Below are positions 11,986 to 24,400 of a stretch of DNA of 64,000 nucleotides, piece by piece. The notes under the pieces were generated by a model that was not told where the DNA came from, did not search any database, and saw nothing but the letters and a program-made list of their open reading frames with translations. The stretch is from Dermanyssus gallinae (taxonomy: Eukaryota; Arthropoda; Arachnida; Mesostigmata; Dermanyssidae), in the NCBI GenBank assembly GCA_003439945.1, contig QVRM01005217.1:62001-126000 (forward strand), read 5' to 3'. Made by a program: the position numbers and the translations under genes. Position 1 is the first letter of the stretch, and each line of letters starts with the position of its first letter.

Positions 11986-12400
11986 ACGGCATTTTCTTTG
12001 TCTAGGTATATTAAAAGTTATCATCGTTTATGTTTTAAAGGGCATTGTTTCAACTTAGTGAAGATTGTCATGCAAACCGTTACCATACACTGCAATAAAG
12101 ATAACCTGCATTTTTTTAGATAGTTTATTTATTATTCAGTGTAGGGTTACAGGAATATGTAACTAACTTTGAAAATTCGAGCAGAATTTCGAATAAAACA
12201 TGTGTTAACAAAGTTTTAAGATATAACAAGACAAATCCTCACGTTAACTTAAATTCAGAATGCATCCATCCGTTGAGTAAAGCGTGTTGTTCTTTTTATC
12301 GGTTTCAGGAAACATTTTTGTTGCCAAAAGTTTACTGATTAAGTGTAAGTCCCGTGAAGTTACTGATTAAGTGTAAGACCCGTGAAAATGAAAAATGACA
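11986..12400. other. AT-rich spacer with a short tandem duplication
   Basis: Nothing coding is recognised. At about 12331-12388 a 28-base unit (TTACTGATTAAGTGTAAG plus CCCGTGAA) occurs twice in tandem with one difference. Confidence 0.6.
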
Positions 12401-12403
12401 AAG

Positions 12404-12870
12404 AAGTTTAGTAACGCCCAGCTAAACTAACTGAGGACCCTCATTCAGAAAGAGTTCAAGAAAAATGAGTGCCGCTTCATGACCGCAGACTAATTGCCAA
12501 GGAACTGGAGTTCTTGAAAAGTGAGGTGCGTTTATTGAAGGTGGAGAATTGCTTGCTGAGAGCTCGATTGACCCACCTAGGGAGCCACTCAAGCAGGGAG
12601 CAATGTGAAAGTCACTGGATTTCGTACTCAGCCAGCTCTACCGATTGAGGAGGATTGCAACCCAGACCGGCAGTCAGCTGATCGACGGCGCCATTTTGGT
12701 GGCACATCGAAACGGCAAAACAAAAACGATGGACGGGATCGAGGTACAGGAAATCGTAGCCGAATTCCGGCATCGTCGCGTGCTGGATGACTTTCTTAGT
12801 AAAGAGTACCAAGGTCTCTCGGCAAAGCAATTCTGCTCTCGTTCTGCCGCTATGAAGATGTCTTTTATTT
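12404..12870 (+). pseudogene. LINE ORF1-like coiled-coil protein, truncated
   Basis: One plus-strand frame at about 12485-12610 reads RRLIAKELEFLKSEVRLLKV followed by ENCLLRARLTHLG. This leucine-rich heptad coiled coil is typical of ORF1 proteins of L1/CR1-type LINEs. After a frame change, 12645-12870 reads IDGAILVAHRNGKTK, EIVAEFRHRRVLDDFLSK and LSAKQFCSRS, resembling the RNA-binding C-terminal domain of the same class. The sequence is cut at 12877 by a solo LTR. The family assignment is by pattern only. Confidence 0.5.
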
Positions 12871-12881
12871 GATGCTAATAT

Positions 12882-13431
12882 TGTAACGAAGTTACTGTGT
12901 ACGCATTATAGCAATTCAATTAAGTTCTAACCGACCACGTCCAACGGCTACAGCGCCCGCGCCAGAATCTCAACGTACACAACGTTCACCGAATGATGCA
13001 TGTCTCAACCGAACAAGACATGTCTCAACCAGCCAGCCGAGAACAGCCACAGCCTTTCGCGCCGAAACCCCAACGTCCTCCGCCGTCCAAACGATCATCG
13101 GCCGACATCGGGAGAGGGTCGACCTATGATCGACAGTCCAAGTCAAACAGTCACTTAACCTGTATTCCTACGAAACAAACACAAACTGCTGTACATTTCG
13201 ACCGATTGGAGAGCAGGTTCTGATCCCCTTTGGGGTGTCAGCACGCCGCGGTGCCTCGTGAACCAATAATAGACCGAGCAGCATGGCCTAATAACCATCC
13301 GTTGCTCGGCCGTGCTTTGCATTAGACCATATGCTGTCGTCATTCATCGTTTCTGAGTCCCTCGGGCTGCAGTACCCGTACGGATGAGTCTACATCCCCA
13401 AGCTGACTTAGCGTAGCACAACAACGTTACA
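12882..13431. mobile_element. Solo LTR, gypsy-like, ATAT target duplication
   Basis: A 550-base segment starts TGTAACG and ends CGTTACA. It is flanked by ATAT on both sides (12878-12881 and 13432-13435). A second copy at 42353-42911 is about as long and clearly homologous throughout. TG...CA ends, a 4-bp duplication and no internal coding region identify a solo LTR left by LTR-LTR recombination. The ATAT duplication is known from Drosophila 17.6/297-type gypsy elements, so the class assignment is reasonable but inferred. The orientation of transcription is not settled. Confidence 0.8.
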
Positions 13432-13529
13432 ATATTCAGTTTTTTTTAGGTTGCATGTCATAATGCTATATTTTGCTTATTTATTTTCACAGCTGGAGAT
13501 GAAAATCACATGACTGAGTCCAGTGTTCT

Positions 13530-13563
13530 TCGGGGGGGGACGCTGGGGGGGGGGGGGGGGTGC
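13530..13563. repeat. Poly-G tract
   Basis: Two long guanine runs, about 8 and 17 bases, are separated by ACGCT at about 13532-13561. They could form a G-quadruplex and are also a common site of sequencing error. Confidence 0.85.
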
Positions 13564-13739
13564 GGTACGATTTCAATGAATTAACATAAAACGCTTACGT
13601 AAGAACTTTGATAACGTTGTATCTCAATTAAGTAATTATGTGACTGGTGTAGAGGTGTGCACAGAATCTCAAATGTATCCACACGAGGAAAGCATCTTTA
13701 ATATAAAATGATACAAATACTATAATTTTTCTCAAATCC

Positions 13740-16495
13740 TTCATATACAGAGCAGGCGGAGTTGTGGTACTTGTAAAAAACAATACTATTTCATCAAATG
13801 TAACCCTAAAGTATATAATGGACTGTATGCGCTGCTTGGTCAAAATGGTAATTTGCAATCAGAAAATACAATTGGCAGCAGGAGATCGCGATCGCCTGGC
13901 TTTTCAAGTCCAGAATCATTTGCCATTAATTCGATACTGAAGTTGATTTCACAACTCAGTTCTGAAGCAGATGGCCTGATTGTTAGGGACATATACCGAT
14001 GTATTTTAGAAAATAATGACATTTGACAGAAAGATATGCCGAAAACCTAGCGACTAACGATTGCATTTTGTTAAACGAAGCATTACCTAAAAGAATAACT
14101 GGACGCGGGCAGGGATTCTCATTAATCACATATAGGCAGCAAGCGAGTTTTGGATTTAGTTTTGAGGCTGTGGACTCAAAAGGCAGAAGTAATTATTAAC
14201 TAATTATTTTTGAATTTACTTATTTTGCAAGAACAAAGACAAACAACACCACACCATAAAAACAATCGATTATCGTTTATTGAAGTCAAAAATAGAGCTA
14301 AAAATGGGTAATTCATGCAAACAACAGATTAAATTCATGGTACGGTAATTTATAAAACGGCCAATGACGCCAGTCTTTTATTCCAAAATGCATGTACCCA
14401 GTTGTTAGAAGAGTGTACATTTTACTGACATTTAAGATCAAAATACACATCTATGAAAGAGTGGGTTACACCTGGATAGGTAACAGCAATTCGTAAAAGA
14501 GACAAGCTGCATAAAAATACAAGATAACACAGCCAAGTAAAGCAAAACACCGGTTTGATACTTACAGAAAAAAATCTACCTGAGCTTGTAAAAAAGCCAA
14601 GAACAATTTTTTTAAGCTCAGTTCAAACATGCCGATAATCCAAATAACATGGAAGGCCGTAAGCTCATATTTTAGGGGAACTACAAGAGTGGACTCGTTA
14701 GGTCCGGAATTAGTTGGATTACACATTGATCAGATCAATTAGCATTTTGCTAGGATAGGCGTGAAAACTGTGTCAGAATCCATTGGGACAATTGATCCTA
14801 AAATGAACTATCCACAGAATCAGGTGTTTTGTTCGGGGCTTCTAAGGTACCAGAAAGACGCGAAATATCTAAATTAATTCAATGTACAAGTGATCGAAAA
14901 ACTATTGGACTTGACAATATTCTCAACAAAATGTTTAAACAAAATTACCGTATATTTACTGACATTTTCCACTCACTCATAACAAATATATTTGGCACAT
15001 TACAATACCTTGACAATTTCAAGCAATATCTCTTACACCGCATTCATAACGCAAGTACATATTCCAATATTGGCAATTTTTAGACTAACTCACTCGTATT
15101 GTCTATTAATAAAATAGTAGGAAAAGTATTATCTAAACAACTGATTTTATTTTTGGAACCTAACAATTTACTAAGCGACAATCAATACGGATTTAGAAGG
15201 GGACGGAATTGCGAATTGGCAGCTGATGTAGAAGATCTAGAACGTGACAATACTTGTGTAGCAATATTCTGGGACTTGAGTAAAGCGTTAGACAATGTAT
15301 ATCATCAAAGATTATTTAACAAAATTGACCACATTGGCGGTATAAAAGTTAATGATTTACAGCTTACGAAATCGTACTTAACCAAACAAGAGCAGTATTT
15401 TGAGAGTAAGTGTATTAGAAGTAATGCAGCCTACTGTCTCGGGGAGTTGCCCGGGGAATTTTTTTTAACGCTTTGACAACTACATTTTAGACGCTCGTAA
15501 TGGGCTAAGTTGCCTGTGGCACGATATCGTCTAAATGCATCTATCGTCATCGCGTTCTCGTACTGGAATTATGTAGGCTTTCTCGAGCAGAGGTATGTAG
15601 CAGCAAGGCAATGACAACCACGTGCAACAAATTCAACCAGCACGGCCAGAGCTCGAACTAGCGATGTTTTGCTAACCGTGGTTGCCATGGAAACGCCCCG
15701 TTTCGAACGGTGCGTTAGCCGCCTAAGCCACCGCCACTACAAAAAACATGTGCGTTGGGTTCTCTGCTAAGAATTTTATACACCAATGATTTAGTAATAG
15801 ACTCAAACCCGTTAATACAGATTTCTTTCGCTGATGATACAGTTTTGCTCCTACTAGGAAAGACTACTGCTTCCCTATGCCAGGCCGCATTGAAATGCAT
15901 AACAAATACTCGTGATAGGATGTCACGAAACGGGCTTCTACTTAATCTAAGTAAAAGTAAATATATGGCTTTTTGCAGAAACCTAATGTCGACACATTTT
16001 CAAACAATTCACTCCTAGTCCACGACACAGATTGCACTGAAATACATTTTTCGTGTCCCGCCTTAGAACGAGTATCCACGTACAAATACTGGGGTCTGCT
16101 TGTTCAGGATAATCTAAAATATGATAAACATATCACATCAATATGCTCCAAGGTGCGTGTTGGTGTTGCTGTTCTTTCACGATTACGATCCGTTGCTTTA
16201 ACTGCGGTCTGCAAGATGATGTACCTCTCGCTTGTAGAGTCACACATACGGTATATGTTGCTGCCATATAAGTGGTACATTTCGCTCAACTATTGATCCC
16301 GTGTATAAATGACAAAAAAAGCAATTAGATATATCGACGGTGCTCAACATAACGCCCGCACAGGCCCAATAATTACTAAATATAAGATTTTTGATACATT
16401 CAGGATGTACGCATTTCTTGTTATGAAACTGTTGTTCGCCAAGACCAGTGAGTTCCACAGACCCGACAGATAATTATTTAACTAGATTTTAACAA
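13740..16495 (+). pseudogene. CR1/Jockey-like LINE ORF2, endonuclease trace to C terminus, split by a SINE
   Basis: The first trace is AGGVVVLVKNNTISSN at about 13752, similar to the GGG-V-I block of AP-type endonucleases. RT sequence begins at about 14830, with DRKTIGLDNILNKMF at 14897. NKIVGKVLSKQLILFLEPN and DNQYGFRRGRNCELAAD follow (15105-15225), then IFWDLSKALDNVYHQRLFNK (motif A). The frame stops at 15474. RT resumes at 15757 with LGSLLRILYTNDLV, ISFADDTVLLLL (motif C intact) and STYKYWGLLVQDNLKYDKHI at 16077. The tail KKAIRYIDGAQHNARTGPI (about 16318) matches the C terminus of CR1/Jockey-type proteins. A 285-base SINE-like insert lies in the motif B region, and several frameshifts are present. 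Confidence 0.75.
15461..15745 (-). mobile_element. tRNA-derived SINE-like insert in the LINE
   Basis: This segment interrupts the LINE between RT motif B and LGSLLRILYTND. Read on the minus strand it starts near 15745 with TGGCTTAGGCGGCTAACGC, a good RNA polymerase III A box. It has TAGTTCGAGCTC (about 15663-15650), a good B box, about 72 bases later. It ends in an A8 run (T8 at 15461-15468 on the plus strand). Size, A/B boxes at one end and oligo(A) at the other are SINE hallmarks. The box spacing is longer than in a normal tRNA, and I found no clear target duplication. Confidence 0.5.
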
Positions 16496-16762
16496 TTAGG
16501 CAACCTATCAACAATGCGATTTAAGAAATAAACCAGTCGCAGGACCGTCAATGCAAATTATATATATTTATTTATTTCAATGCCACCTGATATTAGACAA
16601 CTGCTTGAAAATCTATTTGCAATAAACAAAATATACTTATTTACAAAATTAAGACTCCGCTTTAGTTCGATGAACACAGAAGCGGTTCTAAATATAATCA
16701 ATTAAGATTGGAATGATGTAGTGATCTTTGCTGACCGTTCTTGCTGCCTACTGACGATCATA

Positions 16763-16965
16763 GCTCTGCCGAGCCCGGTGGCGTGGTGGGTGCATCCCCC
16801 TGCGCCTCGTGACCGGAGAAGACACATAAATGCGCGGGTTTGAGCCGCACCGTTGCACATTTGTATTTATGGGGGCGCGTCTATGAAGCAATGCAAAAAG
16901 CAGTCCCGTGGACGTTAAATCTTGGCTGAGGATCAGCCCGAAAGTATTTTTTTAGCGATCCTAGT
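16763..16965 (+). mobile_element. SINE-like element, second family, copy 1
   Basis: The plus strand has TGGCGTGGTGGGTGCATC (A-box-like, about 16781) and GCGGGTTTGAGCCGC (B-box-like, about 16837), 57 bases apart as in a class II tRNA. A tail with TTGGCTGAGGATCAGCCCGA and a T-rich end follows. The body CGCCTCGTGACCGGAGAAGACACATA recurs at 18636-18675 as a related form. Two related copies within 2 kb support a mobile SINE. Confidence 0.5.
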
Positions 16966-18139
16966 TGATGTGCACACTGCTATCAGTAGTTACATTGTTG
17001 GTTGTATTAGTAGTTGTATCATAGTACGCATTAGACTAATAAATGTATCTATTATATTTGTATGTAATAGGTACACACTGCCCTCCGTTCCCCCAGGATG
17101 ACAAGAGGATATATGCGTTCGGCGTCCGTGCATAAAGGCCTTGAGGCACACTGCAAGGGTCGATACATGTTTTGTACTGAATATATGTTAAATAAATATA
17201 TATGTATGTACGTATATTATAAATAGATGTAGAACACAATTAAATGGCTTAGCTCTCTCCTGGTTCCTCTACTGGATTGACTTAGCTGGCTGTGTCTGAG
17301 TAGAACGTTACGTTAAATCAATTACAATATTTAACGGCAATAGGCAAACCTGCACAAAGTATGCCGCATGTATTAGCATTGACGCAATGAATTCAAGACA
17401 CCAACATTTGTAAAGGTTTTTTGTCTTTGAGGTGTATTGGTAGGGTGTAGCCACGCTCGCTGGAGAATCTCTTGAGGCTGAGGTGTGAACCTAAAATCTA
17501 AATGTGATAACTGTAACGTGATTCGTAAGTTACCTTCTGGGTGCATACACAATTTAGAAAAGGAAACGCGTGAATAGCGAAATGCACATTTTAGCAGTGC
17601 CGCACGGACTACTTTGTCCGCATTAACAGATATTATAAAGATGTCCTATGCTGCGGTAATATAACAATTAATACCCCAAACGGCAATTGCATTTGCACCC
17701 CTAACTTAAAGCTAAATCGACCTTGCTAAAATAGCTAACCAATGCAGCCGATCGTGTGGTACCAGCGGTAACGCTACGAGGTCCAAAGGAAAACTAGTCA
17801 AAAACGAACAACGTGTTATTCACTTCTACTAAAAGCTTTATTTAGACTGGTCCGCCAAATGCTAGATCGCATATACAACCCACGCAGTTAAGTAATGAAT
17901 GTATTGGACAACGTCGTTTTCGTATGAGCATAAATCTCAGTCTTCGTTTTTATGAGACGTTCTGGTTGATGATGCGACATTGATTCATCTTCTAATTGGT
18001 CAATCACTGGCCTCTTGCCACGTGGCGTTAGAGCGTTGACTCAGAAAGCAGGCGCTAGTCGCGGCGGCCAGGCAACCTCCAATCCTTCGTTACAATAATT
18101 AAAGCAAAAGCGCCAACGACAACGATGTTTCTCTGTGGG
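16966..18139. other. Upstream region of the CD36 gene, no gene recognised
   Basis: AT-rich sequence without coding patterns. It lies between a SINE-like element and the receptor promoter, so regulatory sites may sit here, but I cannot name any. Confidence 0.5.
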
Positions 18140-18147
18140 AGAAAAAC

Positions 18148-18180
18148 TATAAAATGCGACAACAACGCCATGCTGATTCT
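18148..18180 (+). promoter_or_regulatory. Candidate TATA box of the CD36-family gene
   Basis: TATAAAA at 18148-18154 lies about 300 bases before the start codon, in a region otherwise free of repeats. A start of transcription near 18180 would be expected from TATA spacing. There is no experimental or initiator-motif proof. An ATG at about 18170 opens a 25-codon frame but would lie upstream of that transcription start. Confidence 0.4.
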
Positions 18181-18449
18181 TTCCGTGCTGTGTGTGCGTT
18201 GCGATTGTGTGGTGTCCGGTCGTTTTACTTTGTGTCTGAATCAGTAGTAGTCATTCGTTCGGATTTAGCACTAACATTGCTTGCAATAGTCACGGGAAAG
18301 ATCTAAATAAACATAATCAACTCTACAGTATACGCCGCAGTTGATAGCGTCATCTATAGTGTTTGCTTCACTTGTGTCATCGGTCGCTTATCCCTAGTTC
18401 CTCAGATCGAACAAGGTGCTTCGCGTACCATCGCCGGTGAGCATTCGTC

Positions 18450-18477
18450 ATGCGGTACTTTCACGTTGCTACAACTG
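18450..18477 (+). CDS. CD36-family gene, exon 1
   Basis: This exon encodes MRYFHVATT plus one base (phase 1), followed by the donor GTGAGT. Joined to exon 2 it gives Ala and leads directly into the first membrane segment. The in-frame stop 10 bases upstream fixes this ATG. Being only 28 coding bases, it is less secure than the other exons. Confidence 0.7.
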
Positions 18478-21400
18478 GTGAGTTCGATTATCCTATTATG
18501 GTCTGTGACGTTTGTCACAGCTAAACTTGTTTCTGCTCAAGGACGTTTCTATTTCGGCAACTGCTAGATAAGATTGGGTTCGTTTTGTCGACGTAGGTAT
18601 ATTGTAGCACACGTTGAGCTTGGTGACTTGGTACATTCTCGTGCGCCTCGCGGCCAGAGGAGACACATAGGCGCTGCGCGGGTTTGAGCTCCATCGTTCC
18701 ACAAAGCAATACGAAAGCATGGCTGAGGCTCAGTGCGAATAAGTTGTTTGTAATTTTTTTTTTGCAAAGTGCTACACGAAATTGTTTTCAGTTATTTCAG
18801 TTTTCTGAGCCACGTTATAAACTCCACGCATTTACTAATAGAACGTATTGCAAGACTTGATTGGCCTGTGACAACTAGTTTTATGCGAAGTGGATTAATT
18901 CAATTACTTCTATTTTTATTATGGCAACATTATCATACGTTCATCACGGCTAGATGGCGGTAAATAGGTTGCTGAACACGCATATTCCAAAAAGCAAAAA
19001 TTGTGTGACTTCGAGCTGGTAGGGAGCTACGACTTTGTGCCTATCGCTTTGAAGACGCACAGTTCCATAAGTTTCGGTATCACGAAGCCATTCGGTACCC
19101 CCAAATCATATTTCCAAGGCAGATAATGTCATTGGCTTATTGTAGGTTGAATGCCGCTAGTGAGCGGATAAATATTTATGCGCATGGTGTATTTTTCTGC
19201 TTACTGCAGGAGTGAGTGTCCGCGAGTCGCGACTGTTAGGCATTCCGCTTCTATGTATAAATGTTGTTTACAACTGCGCGGAATGCCCCTGCCACATCAC
19301 TCTTGAGCGCTATGCCAATATACTTGCGGCCGTACTGTAGACTTAATGTATGTATTGGCTGTATAGGTATATTCTTCCTCCGGAAAATACTTGTAGGTCC
19401 GCCTGGTATCCTACATTGTTGCAATATTTATCAGAGTGTTTAGCGTTTTCAATCTCCTTAGAGATGATAGCACCGTCGCGTCGAGCAGCTCTTCAGACCT
19501 GCGCCCACTGTGTCGTGGGTGCAGGCTATCTACTTAAAAGCTCTGAAGCTAGCAGCTTCTGACTCGGAGCCAAAGATCAGGAAGTCTGACAAGACAGCTC
19601 CTATTTTGGCACACCGTTTAGTTATTAGCCTTGTACCAAAAGATGTTGTGAACCCGTGCATGTTTTTTCGTTTAATGGATTGCGATAGTTCGTCTATTAA
19701 GGTCGGAAAGTTCTGTTAAAAATACTACTGCTTATGGCTATCAGTCTTATCCGTACAACTTTAAAGTCTATATGCAATGCAAAATCTGCTTAAAAGTTGT
19801 GTGGGCGACCGACTAGGTATGAAGGTAGTGCACGCTATATGTCTGGCTGGTGATTTTGCCGGCGCCTCGATTGTTCATTATAAGCTTATTATGTCATCTC
19901 TGCAACGTTTATTAGCTATTGGAATTTTTTTTAACTACTCCGGTTAGAGGTCTACACTATAAGAAAATCTTCACGAATACGAATGGTAGAAGCCTTTGTA
20001 CTTTTGTTATATTATCTACATCCGTCAAATTCTATTGTCGCTGAAGAGCTTTAGTGACTTAGAACATTGACTGGTTCTTTTTCGTTGTTCTTTCAAAGAG
20101 CGTACACCGTTCAGCTGTTTTCAGCCTTTAGTCTATCTTAGATTTGCCTGGTTTCGCTATGCTAAATTACTCTCTAGCTAGGGCTCCTGTCTATATCTTA
20201 TTTAGCCAAATTTGTGTAAAGCGGACACAATGGCATGTCTGTTTTTACCTGAAAACATAATGCGTACAGCCTTTTAAATGTCAGTTTCTTGCTTTAGAAT
20301 TTGAATTTAGTGTGCTAAGTCTTGTGGGTATAGTCTATGACCCAATAAGATGATGAACAAGCACAAGTAGTTAATGGTCGTTGCTAACAAATAATTCGTT
20401 GACTTTCTTTCAATTTCAGCCTTGGGCTTCGTCGCGTTGACACTCGCCGCAGGCTTGTGGATACTCATGACGATGGAACTAAAACCTCCTAAGCCTCCGG
20501 CTCTGACGGAGGGTTCGAAGCTGGCGCACGTGTTTGCACATCCTCCAGCCCCATTTTATCTACATCTCTATGCGTTTAGCATAACAAATTCCGACGACTG
20601 GTTGTTTAACAAGACACCAAAAGCGGCCCTGGATGAACACGGGCCGTTTGTGTTCAGGTTGGTCTGCAGCAGTGATTTGTATATAAATATATTTACTTTT
20701 ATAATTTTATATAATATATATAGTGGCGTATAGCGTCAAACGACGACTGCAGTTTTTGCAAGGACCGATGGAAACAACACCGTTAAAGGAGTAATACGGG
20801 CAGCCTATACGTAGCAGCAACGGTCACTTAAGACGTGCATCTAGTTGACGTAATACCCCAAATTGGCTTTAATATTTTATGCTTGAAAAAGCGGTATATT
20901 TCTCTTGCGACAGGTTCCTTTTATCTTGACGCATTTGATGGGGTAGAGAAGTGGATGTCCGGTAACTACATGGCGCTGGCCTCTCGCAAGACCGAGGTCA
21001 TCTACCTAACCGTCTGCCGGCGCTTTAGGCAGACATAGAGAGCTTGCAGGCTACCAGCTGATTATCGCACGGGGAAGGGGGCGGTTTTATTACACCTCGT
21101 GAAATTCTGTCCAGAGACGGCAGAATGTACGTGAGAGCATGACGGGAAGACTCTTTGAGGCTACTGGTCTCACAAATTCAGTTTTGATTTCAGTCTAACA
21201 GGCACACGTAGTAGTACGTCTAACAGCAGTTGTTATAGAAAAAGCAGTATCAAAAGTTCTCTGTATATCTTATGCATAAGCAATGCAATATTTACTACGT
21301 GTATGTTAGGGGCAACAGCTTAGTCGTTAGGAATACTTAGGGACGGATTCGACACGGTGCAAGCAATTTTATTAAGGGCATCATTCTGAATGACTTAAGC

Positions 21401-24400
21401 TTTGTGAGTTATACTTCTGTTCATGAATCCCCTCAATCATAACAAAAATTGAGACTAGTATCTTACACCACACGAAAACTTTCAACAGGCTCTTCTAGTT
21501 TGCTTATTTGACGAATCAAAAATAACAAGAAATTGTCCTAGTTCTCCTAATCGACGAATTAACCGTAACAAGGTTGACACTAATATCTTGTACACCACAT
21601 GATTATTGTCAACAGGCTCTCCTAGTTCTCGTAGTCATAAAATAGTTGCAATTACTTTAAAGAAGTTGAGCGTTTTTTTTCTACTACTGAAACCTCTGAG
21701 CATTACTTTGGGGGATTACGGGAATCCAGACGGACATGCGCCACCCCAGCCAAGGTGACTAGTCTGGGACTCGCAAACCCAGTAAACCTCCAGAGATCGG
21801 TAACTGCGTAGGCATTGCTACTCCAATCTGGCATCATCCATCGTCTCATGTCTGCCTTGGTGCAGCTCAGTCGCGTCAGCCAGACCGTTAACGCCTTCCA
21901 CAGCTCCGCCACCTGGGGATGCGTCGAGAGTCATCGCCTGGAGCGTCCCTGGCTGTCCCTATTTAGTCCCAAAGCTGGTTCGCCTTTGCTGCTTATTTTC
22001 CCTTCTTTCCCTACCACCTACGGGCGCTCCCTCGCGACTGGATCGGGAGCTATTGTTAAAACGAGCTCTCCTGGCAGTTTCCTTGGCCACCTTTCAGGAC
22101 ATTATAGTCTCGAAAAAGGCACAGGACTCCCTCCACGCCTTCGCCAAAGTCAGCATGTGTGCTACAACCTTCTTGATCGGCTTTCCTCTCACAGTGGTCG
22201 CACCCGCGTCTCTGGCTTCTTTAAGCCGTAATGTCGACACTTGCCTTGTTAATTCTTACCATATATATTCTTACCATTGGATCTGGCCGTGCTCGGTCAG
22301 CACCACTGTCGTACCATAAGACAGCTCACCGTGGTCGATTGTTTTTGATCTAGCCGTTGTTAAGTCTAGATAGCCATCCTTCCATCTTTCGGCCCGTTCA
22401 CTTGCCAGCAGATCCCATGGCAGCATCTTACACAGAACCAACAGGGCCGCGGTCGACACCGTGCGGTAAGCCCGGCAGACACGAATGGCTACCGGCCGCT
22501 GTGACGATCGAAGCGCTCTTCTGTTTCATTGTGTCCTCAGCGCCATGTCTGCCCACACTGGAGCCGCGTATAGCGCTACCGACTCTGCTACACTGGCCAG
22601 TAGGCGCCGCCTGCCTTCTATGCAGCCACCGACTCTGGTCATTAACCGCGCCAGGCCGGCCGCGACCTTGCGGGCTTTACTAGCCACATGCTGGATATGC
22701 GCCGATCCATTAAAACTTTTGTCGAGCACCACTCCGAGATACTTTGCTGTCCGAGCAAGCTTGACAGGATGACCGTTTAGACGCAGGCGGATGTTCCCGA
22801 GTTTTCTTCTTGCCTGTAAGGTACATTGCTTTCGTCTTGTGCGGGGCCAGTCTTAGAGAATGGTCTTCCATCCACTCTGCCACCTGCTCCAAGGCTTCAT
22901 TAGCGGCATACTCCAGGGCTTCAGTTTCCCGTGCAGTGATAACCAGCGCCAAGTCATCGGCATAGGCCACCATCTCAACACCCGCCGGTAGGTCCGGCAG
23001 CTCGAGGACCCCGTCATAGGCTAGGTTCCACAGAATCGGCCCTAAAGCCGACCCCTGAGAAACCCCCGCAGAGATCTCATACTCCTGGCCGCCGGCCGAC
23101 AGTCTTCTATCCGATAGGTAGGACGAAATTATCCGGCGAATGTATAGCGAGATGCCCTTGCGTCTCATTGCGTCAATGGCCACCTCCCAGCACATCGAGT
23201 TGAAGGCATTCTTGACGTCCAGGAGGACGAGCACAACGAAGTCCCTTGTTTTCGGGGTCTTCGTTAAGTGTTCGCTCGCCCGCTTCAAAACCCGTGTAAG
23301 GGCGCCAAGCGTGGACTTCTCCTTACGGAAACCGTACTAGGCGTTTGACAGTGCCCTTTGAGCTCAATCTCAGCGTCGAGCCTCTCAACGATAACATTCA
23401 CTAAGATATTGCCCATTGTGTACAGAAGGCATATAGGCCGGTAAGCAGAACTACTTGGTAAAGCATTGCTCTTTCCCGTTGGTTTGGGGATTAGGACCAC
23501 TTTGGCGTTTTTCCACAGCCGCGGAAATCACTTTTCCGGACTGTTCCGAGCCCTCCAACCGCTGTGCGGGTGGTTTCGTTTTGCTTCACTCTACCGAAAA
23601 GGTTTTGCTTAAACTTCACAGCACACTAGCTCCTTACCACTCCGTCTCACGGCCACGCACAACACACCAAAATGGTCACAGTTTCATACATCACTATGGT
23701 ATGCCACTCTCGTTTACCGGCCTGTATTCACACACGCAAGCGTAAACCCTCGGAGCTTCGTCGACACACGTCCGCACTCTTTGGCGCCAAACTAGCGGCG
23801 TAAGGTCATCTTAGTAGCTTTAGTCTCGTAAGGTCATCTTAGTAGTTTTAGTCTCATATAAACTTCTAAATAAAAAAAGTTATCTTACGATCTTCCCCTC
23901 GTTATGCTGCGCAATCAAAGTAGATTCAGTCTAGTACACATTTGGTTGTTGTTTCTATGTTTAGCTTACTCGAATACAAAGTAGATCAAATATATAAATT
24001 AGCATATTGTTTTGTAATATGTTCAGCTTACTAACAAAACTTTTTTTTAATTTTAGGATAAACACTACAAGGTCTCTCAATTGGTTCGGTGAGAACCTTT
24101 CGTTTGTAGAGAAAGTCTCTTATCATTTTGAAGCAAATAAGTCAAAGGGTACCTTGGACGACGTAATAACTACGTTAAACGTCTCGGCTTTGCGCATCCT
24201 CAAGTCAGAGCCGTCGAGGTTTTCAGAAGAAAGTATTTTTCTGAACATTAGCATTCGAGAATACTTCTTTGACGGGTAAGCATACTTCAACATCAAGCTT
24301 GCAGTTGCTGATGTTACGGTTAGGTAGTATTTAGTATTTATATGTACATGTAAGGTGCGTTCAATTTCGTTTTAATTACGCATGAGTTCTCAACGTCAAC

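Noticed and set aside
15600..15745. A functional tRNA gene
   Set aside because: A and B boxes are present, but spacing and the lack of a cloverleaf with proper acceptor arms do not fit a tRNA. A SINE head is more likely.
18170..18247. Upstream 25-codon frame before the CD36 start as a regulatory uORF
   Set aside because: It begins before the transcription start predicted from the TATA box, so it may not be in the mRNA.
20422..20733. Exon 2 frame as an independent 103-residue protein
   Set aside because: The family homology stops at the GT donor at 20658; the remaining codons are intronic.
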